Assembly (NCBI GenBank): GCA_041164825.1
Contig: JBEAOO010000100.1
Span: 1-8,524 of the forward strand
Direction: 5' to 3'
DNA length: 8,524 nucleotides
Origin: JBEAOO01 sp041164825
GTDB lineage: Bacteria > Pseudomonadota > Gammaproteobacteria > Burkholderiales > Burkholderiaceae_C
The position numbers and the translations under genes were made by a program. How positions within the stretch are numbered: position 1 is the stretch's first letter; every line of letters starts with the position of its first letter. The notes under the pieces are model-generated. The model saw nothing but the letters and a program-made list of their open reading frames with translations, was not told where the DNA came from and made no database searches. This document shows positions 6,347 to 8,524 of the stretch, piece after piece.

Positions 6347-7545
6347 TCAATGGCCAGCGCGATGCCCTGCCCCACGCCGATGCACAGGGTGCACAGCGCG
6401 CGCCGGCCCCCCGTGCGCTCAAGCTGGTGCAGTGCCGTCAGCGCCAGCCGCGCGCCGCTCATGCCGAGCGGGTGGCCAAAAGCGATGGCGCCGCCCTGCG
6501 CGTTCACATGCGCTGCATCGTCGGCCACACCCAGCGCGCGCAACACCGCCAGGCCCTGCGCGGCAAAGGCCTCGTTGAGTTCGATCACATCAAAGTCGGC
6601 CATGGTCAGCCCGGTCTGAGCCAGCAGCTTGCGCACCGCCGGCACCGGGCCGATGCCCATCAGCCGCGGCGCCACACCGGCCGTGGCCATGCCGATCACC
6701 CGCGCGCGCGGCTGCAGGCCATGGCGCTGGGCCGCGGCGGCGCTGGCCAACAGCAAAGCCGCGGCGCCGTCGTTCACGCCCGATGAGTTACCGGCCGTGA
6801 CGCTGCCGTGGGCGCGGAACGCGGGCTTCAAGCGCGCCAGGTCCGCCGCCGTGGTTTCAGGCCGCAGGTGTTCGTCCTCGCGCACCGTGAGGTGCTCACC
6901 GCGCTTGGCGCCGGCCACCTGCACGGGGGTGATCTCGGGCGCCAGCCAACCCGCGGCCTGTGCGTGGGCGGCGCGCTGCTGGCTGCGCAGCGCAAACGCG
7001 TCCTGGTCAACGCGCGAGATGCCGTGTTCGTCGGCCACGTTCTCGGCCGTCTCACCCATCGCTTCGGTGCCGTGCAATTCATGCATGCGCGGGTTCACGA
7101 AGCGCCAGCCGATGGTGCTGTCGTGGATCTCGGCGTGGCGCGAAAACGCCGCCGTGGCCTTGGGCATCACCAGCGGCGAGCGGCTCATGCTCTCCACACC
7201 GCCGGCGATGGCCAGCGCCACCTGCCCACACGCAATGGCGCGCGCTGCACTGCCCAGCGCGTCGAGCCCCGAGCCGCAGAGCCGGTTCACGGTCGACGCC
7301 GCCACCGTCACCGGCAGCCCCGCCAGCAGCGCACTCATGCGCGCCACATTGCGGTTGTCCTCGCCGGCTTGGTTGACGCAGCCGTAGGTGAGCTCCTCCA
7401 GCGCGCCCCAATCGAGCCGCGGGTGGCGCGCCATCAGCGCCTGGATCGGCAGCGCGCCCAGGTCGTCGGTGCGCACGCTGCTGAGCGCGCCGCCATAGCG
7501 GCCGATCGGCGTGCGGATGCCGTCGCAGAGGTAGGCGTCGCGCAT
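6337..7545 (-). CDS. pcaF: 3-oxoadipyl-CoA/acetyl-CoA thiolase (PcaF/PaaJ type)
   Basis: A thiolase that cleaves a 3-oxoacyl-CoA with CoA. In the PcaF/PaaJ group it converts 3-oxoadipyl-CoA to succinyl-CoA and acetyl-CoA, the last step of the beta-ketoadipate and phenylacetate routes. At 402 residues it matches that family's length. The N-terminus CDGIRTPIGRYGGALSSVR (7-25) and GCVNQAGEDNRNVARM (55-70) are characteristic. The nucleophile is C90 (NRLCGSG), with the later NEAFA, GHPLG and CIGVGQG motifs holding catalytic H358 and C388. The ATG at 7545 gives the exact family N-terminus, 1 base after the amidohydrolase stop, with a weak GGGA ribosome site 7 bases upstream. The resemblance to PcaF is strong, but related thiolases with other dicarboxyl- or aryl-CoA substrates look alike, so the exact substrate is inferred. 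The partner hydratase genes lie directly downstream. Confidence 0.93.
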   Translation of the reverse strand: MRDAYLCDGIRTPIGRYGGALSSVRTDDLGALPIQALMARHPRLDWGALEELTYGCVNQAGEDNRNVARMSALLAGLPVTVAASTVNRLCGSGLDALGSAARAIACGQVALAIAGGVESMSRSPLVMPKATAAFSRHAEIHDSTIGWRFVNPRMHELHGTEAMGETAENVADEHGISRVDQDAFALRSQQRAAHAQAAGWLAPEITPVQVAGAKRGEHLTVREDEHLRPETTAADLARLKPAFRAHGSVTAGNSSGVNDGAAALLLASAAAAQRHGLQPRARVIGMATAGVAPRLMGIGPVPAVRKLLAQTGLTMADFDVIELNEAFAAQGLAVLRALGVADDAAHVNAQGGAIAFGHPLGMSGARLALTALHQLERTGGRRALCTLCIGVGQGIALAIERV

Positions 7546-7546
7546 C

Positions 7547-8389
7547 TCAGAGTCCCAGGACGCGTTCGGCGTTGCCGTGCATCACTTTTTCCATCACCGC
7601 ATCGCTGTAACCCAGCTCGCCCCACTCCTTGAAGATGCGGGCATAGGGCAGGCTCGGGTAGTCGCTGCCGAACATGATCTTGTCTTGCAGGCGGCCACGG
7701 ATATCGACCTTCAAATTGCCGGGGAAGTGCTTGGGCGCCCAGCCCGACATCTCCCAGTACACATTGCCCTTGTGCAGCGCCACGGCGGTGGTCTCTTCCA
7801 CCCAGGGCCAGCCGGGGTGGGCCATGATGATCTTGAGGTTCGGGAAATCTGCGGCCAGGTCATCGATGTGGCCCGGGTGCGCATGGCGGATGCGCGCGCC
7901 ATGCCCGCCCGGCATGCCGGCGCCCATGCCCGTGGTGCCCACGTCGATCATCACGGCCGCACCCAACGCATTGATCTCTTCGAACAGGTCGTAGTGCCGC
8001 CGGTCGTTGACGGCGAAGTGCTGCATGATGGGGTGGAAGTGGAAGCCCACAAAGCCCAGCTCACGCACCGCGTGGCGCACCTGGCGGATGGCGATTTCGC
8101 CCTTGGCCGGCTCCACCGCGCCCCAGCACTGGATCACGCGCTCGGGGTGGCGCTTCCACATGGCGTGCACGTAGCCGTTGTCGCACGGCGGGGTGGCCAC
8201 CGTGGTTTCCAGGTCGAGCGCCACCAAGCAGGCCTGCACATTGGCTTCGGTGAACTCGGCAATGACATCGGCCTCGCTCTTGGCCGACCAGTCGCGCTTC
8301 CAATAGCTGGCCAGGGCCTCGGGGTACGGGCCTTGGGCGTCGATCCAGGTCTGGGTGCCGGGGTAGCAGTGCAAATCGATGATGCGCAT
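7547..8389 (-). CDS. Amidohydrolase family 2 metal-dependent hydrolase
   Basis: A predicted TIM-barrel metalloenzyme of 280 residues, the group that includes ACMSD and gamma-resorcylate decarboxylases and also carbon-carbon or thioester hydrolases. Visible landmarks are the N-terminal DLHCYPG (5-11), GFHFHPIM (115-122), a His-rich RHAHPGH (168-174), the strand end IIMAHPGWPW (187-196) with ligand H191, and FGSDYPSLPY (240-249) with ligand D243, then HGNAERVLGL at the C-terminus, typical of the family. Where many members have HxH in the first strand, this one has H7-C8-Y9. The ATG at 8389 fits the family start and has GAGAG 8 bases upstream. It is the first complete gene of the operon. From memory it resembles proteins annotated as 4-hydroxyphenyl-beta-ketoacyl-CoA hydrolase (CouO-like, p-hydroxycinnamate catabolism). 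Decarboxylase activity is the main alternative, and the reaction is not settled by the sequence. Confidence 0.9.
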   Translation of the reverse strand: MRIIDLHCYPGTQTWIDAQGPYPEALASYWKRDWSAKSEADVIAEFTEANVQACLVALDLETTVATPPCDNGYVHAMWKRHPERVIQCWGAVEPAKGEIAIRQVRHAVRELGFVGFHFHPIMQHFAVNDRRHYDLFEEINALGAAVMIDVGTTGMGAGMPGGHGARIRHAHPGHIDDLAADFPNLKIIMAHPGWPWVEETTAVALHKGNVYWEMSGWAPKHFPGNLKVDIRGRLQDKIMFGSDYPSLPYARIFKEWGELGYSDAVMEKVMHGNAERVLGL

Positions 8390-8397
8390 GATGTTGA

Positions 8398-8402
8398 CTC
8401 TC
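8398..8402 (-). promoter_or_regulatory. Ribosome binding site (GAGAG) of the amidohydrolase
   Basis: On the minus strand TGAGAG precedes the ATG at 8389 by 8 bases and supports that start. The TGA within it would also be the stop of a possible upstream reading frame, an arrangement common inside operons. Confidence 0.5.
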
Positions 8403-8524
8403 AGGTGATGGCGCTGGCACGACCCGAGGCAACGGGGCGGAGATCGTGTGCAGCGAAGTTGAGGATGAGTGGGCTGGCCGCAGGCCGGACCCGGGGGACA
8501 TGAGCGGAGCGCGGTCCCCGCCCC
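8403..8524 (-). other. Right edge: gene tail or dispersed intergenic repeat, unresolved
   Basis: No start codon with good context and no recognisable domain is present. One minus-strand frame is open from the edge to the TGA at 8401-8403 and ends with FAAHDLRPVASGRASAIT, which could be the C-terminus of an upstream operon gene. Third-position G+C does not clearly favour this frame over the others. The sequence also holds an inverted repeat, GGGGAC with GTCCCC separated by 14 bases (about 8494-8519), and GGCC-GCA-GGCC (8477-8487). Its wording resembles GC-rich intergenic repeats that I associate with Comamonadaceae genomes. No convincing minus-strand promoter for the operon is seen. Confidence 0.3.

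Noticed and set aside
5513..6619. Plus-strand open frame of 368 codons opposite the crotonase and thiolase genes
   Set aside because: It crosses two real minus-strand genes, has low-complexity composition and no motif. It is a high-GC shadow.

Overview
The window is about 8.5 kb of high-GC DNA. By eye it is roughly two thirds G+C and almost fully coding. The protein sequences and the style of the promoters (CACAAT/GACAAT-like -10 boxes, poor Shine-Dalgarno sites) suggest a Burkholderiales betaproteobacterium, most likely Comamonadaceae. This is recognition from memory, not a database result. No RNA gene, insertion sequence, CRISPR array or phage gene is visible.

Left half, plus strand: a GntR/FCD-type transcriptional regulator (232-876), dihydrofolate reductase folA (953-1516), an MFS exporter of the EntS/MFS_3 type whose start overlaps the folA stop (1513-2772), and an exodeoxyribonuclease III (xthA, 2843-3631). 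The regulator is preceded by an AT-rich island in which a perfect 18-bp inverted repeat fills the space between a -35 and a -10 box, a textbook layout for autorepression.

Right half, minus strand (transcribed right to left): five tightly packed genes that form one operon. They are a metal-dependent amidohydrolase (8389-7547), a 3-oxoadipyl-CoA-type thiolase (7545-6337), a divergent crotonase-fold protein (6274-5459), a canonical enoyl-CoA hydratase (5462-4620) and an HSL-like alpha/beta hydrolase/esterase (4623-3718). Two junctions are ATGA overlaps and one is a 1-nt gap. The set suggests a CoA-thioester, beta-oxidation-like catabolic pathway for an aromatic side chain or a dicarboxylate. The CoA ligase and the 3-hydroxyacyl-CoA dehydrogenase that such a pathway needs are not in the window and may lie beyond the right edge.

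The two halves converge at 3632-3717, a short spacer with a 12-bp tandem repeat. The last 125 bases on the right carry no clear gene and may be either the tail of an upstream gene or a dispersed intergenic repeat. Most of the window is ordinary chromosomal housekeeping and catabolism. The points most worth checking are the operator-in-promoter of the regulator, the composition of the catabolic operon, and altered active-site residues in the amidohydrolase and one crotonase. I see no strong evidence for a wholly new type of system.
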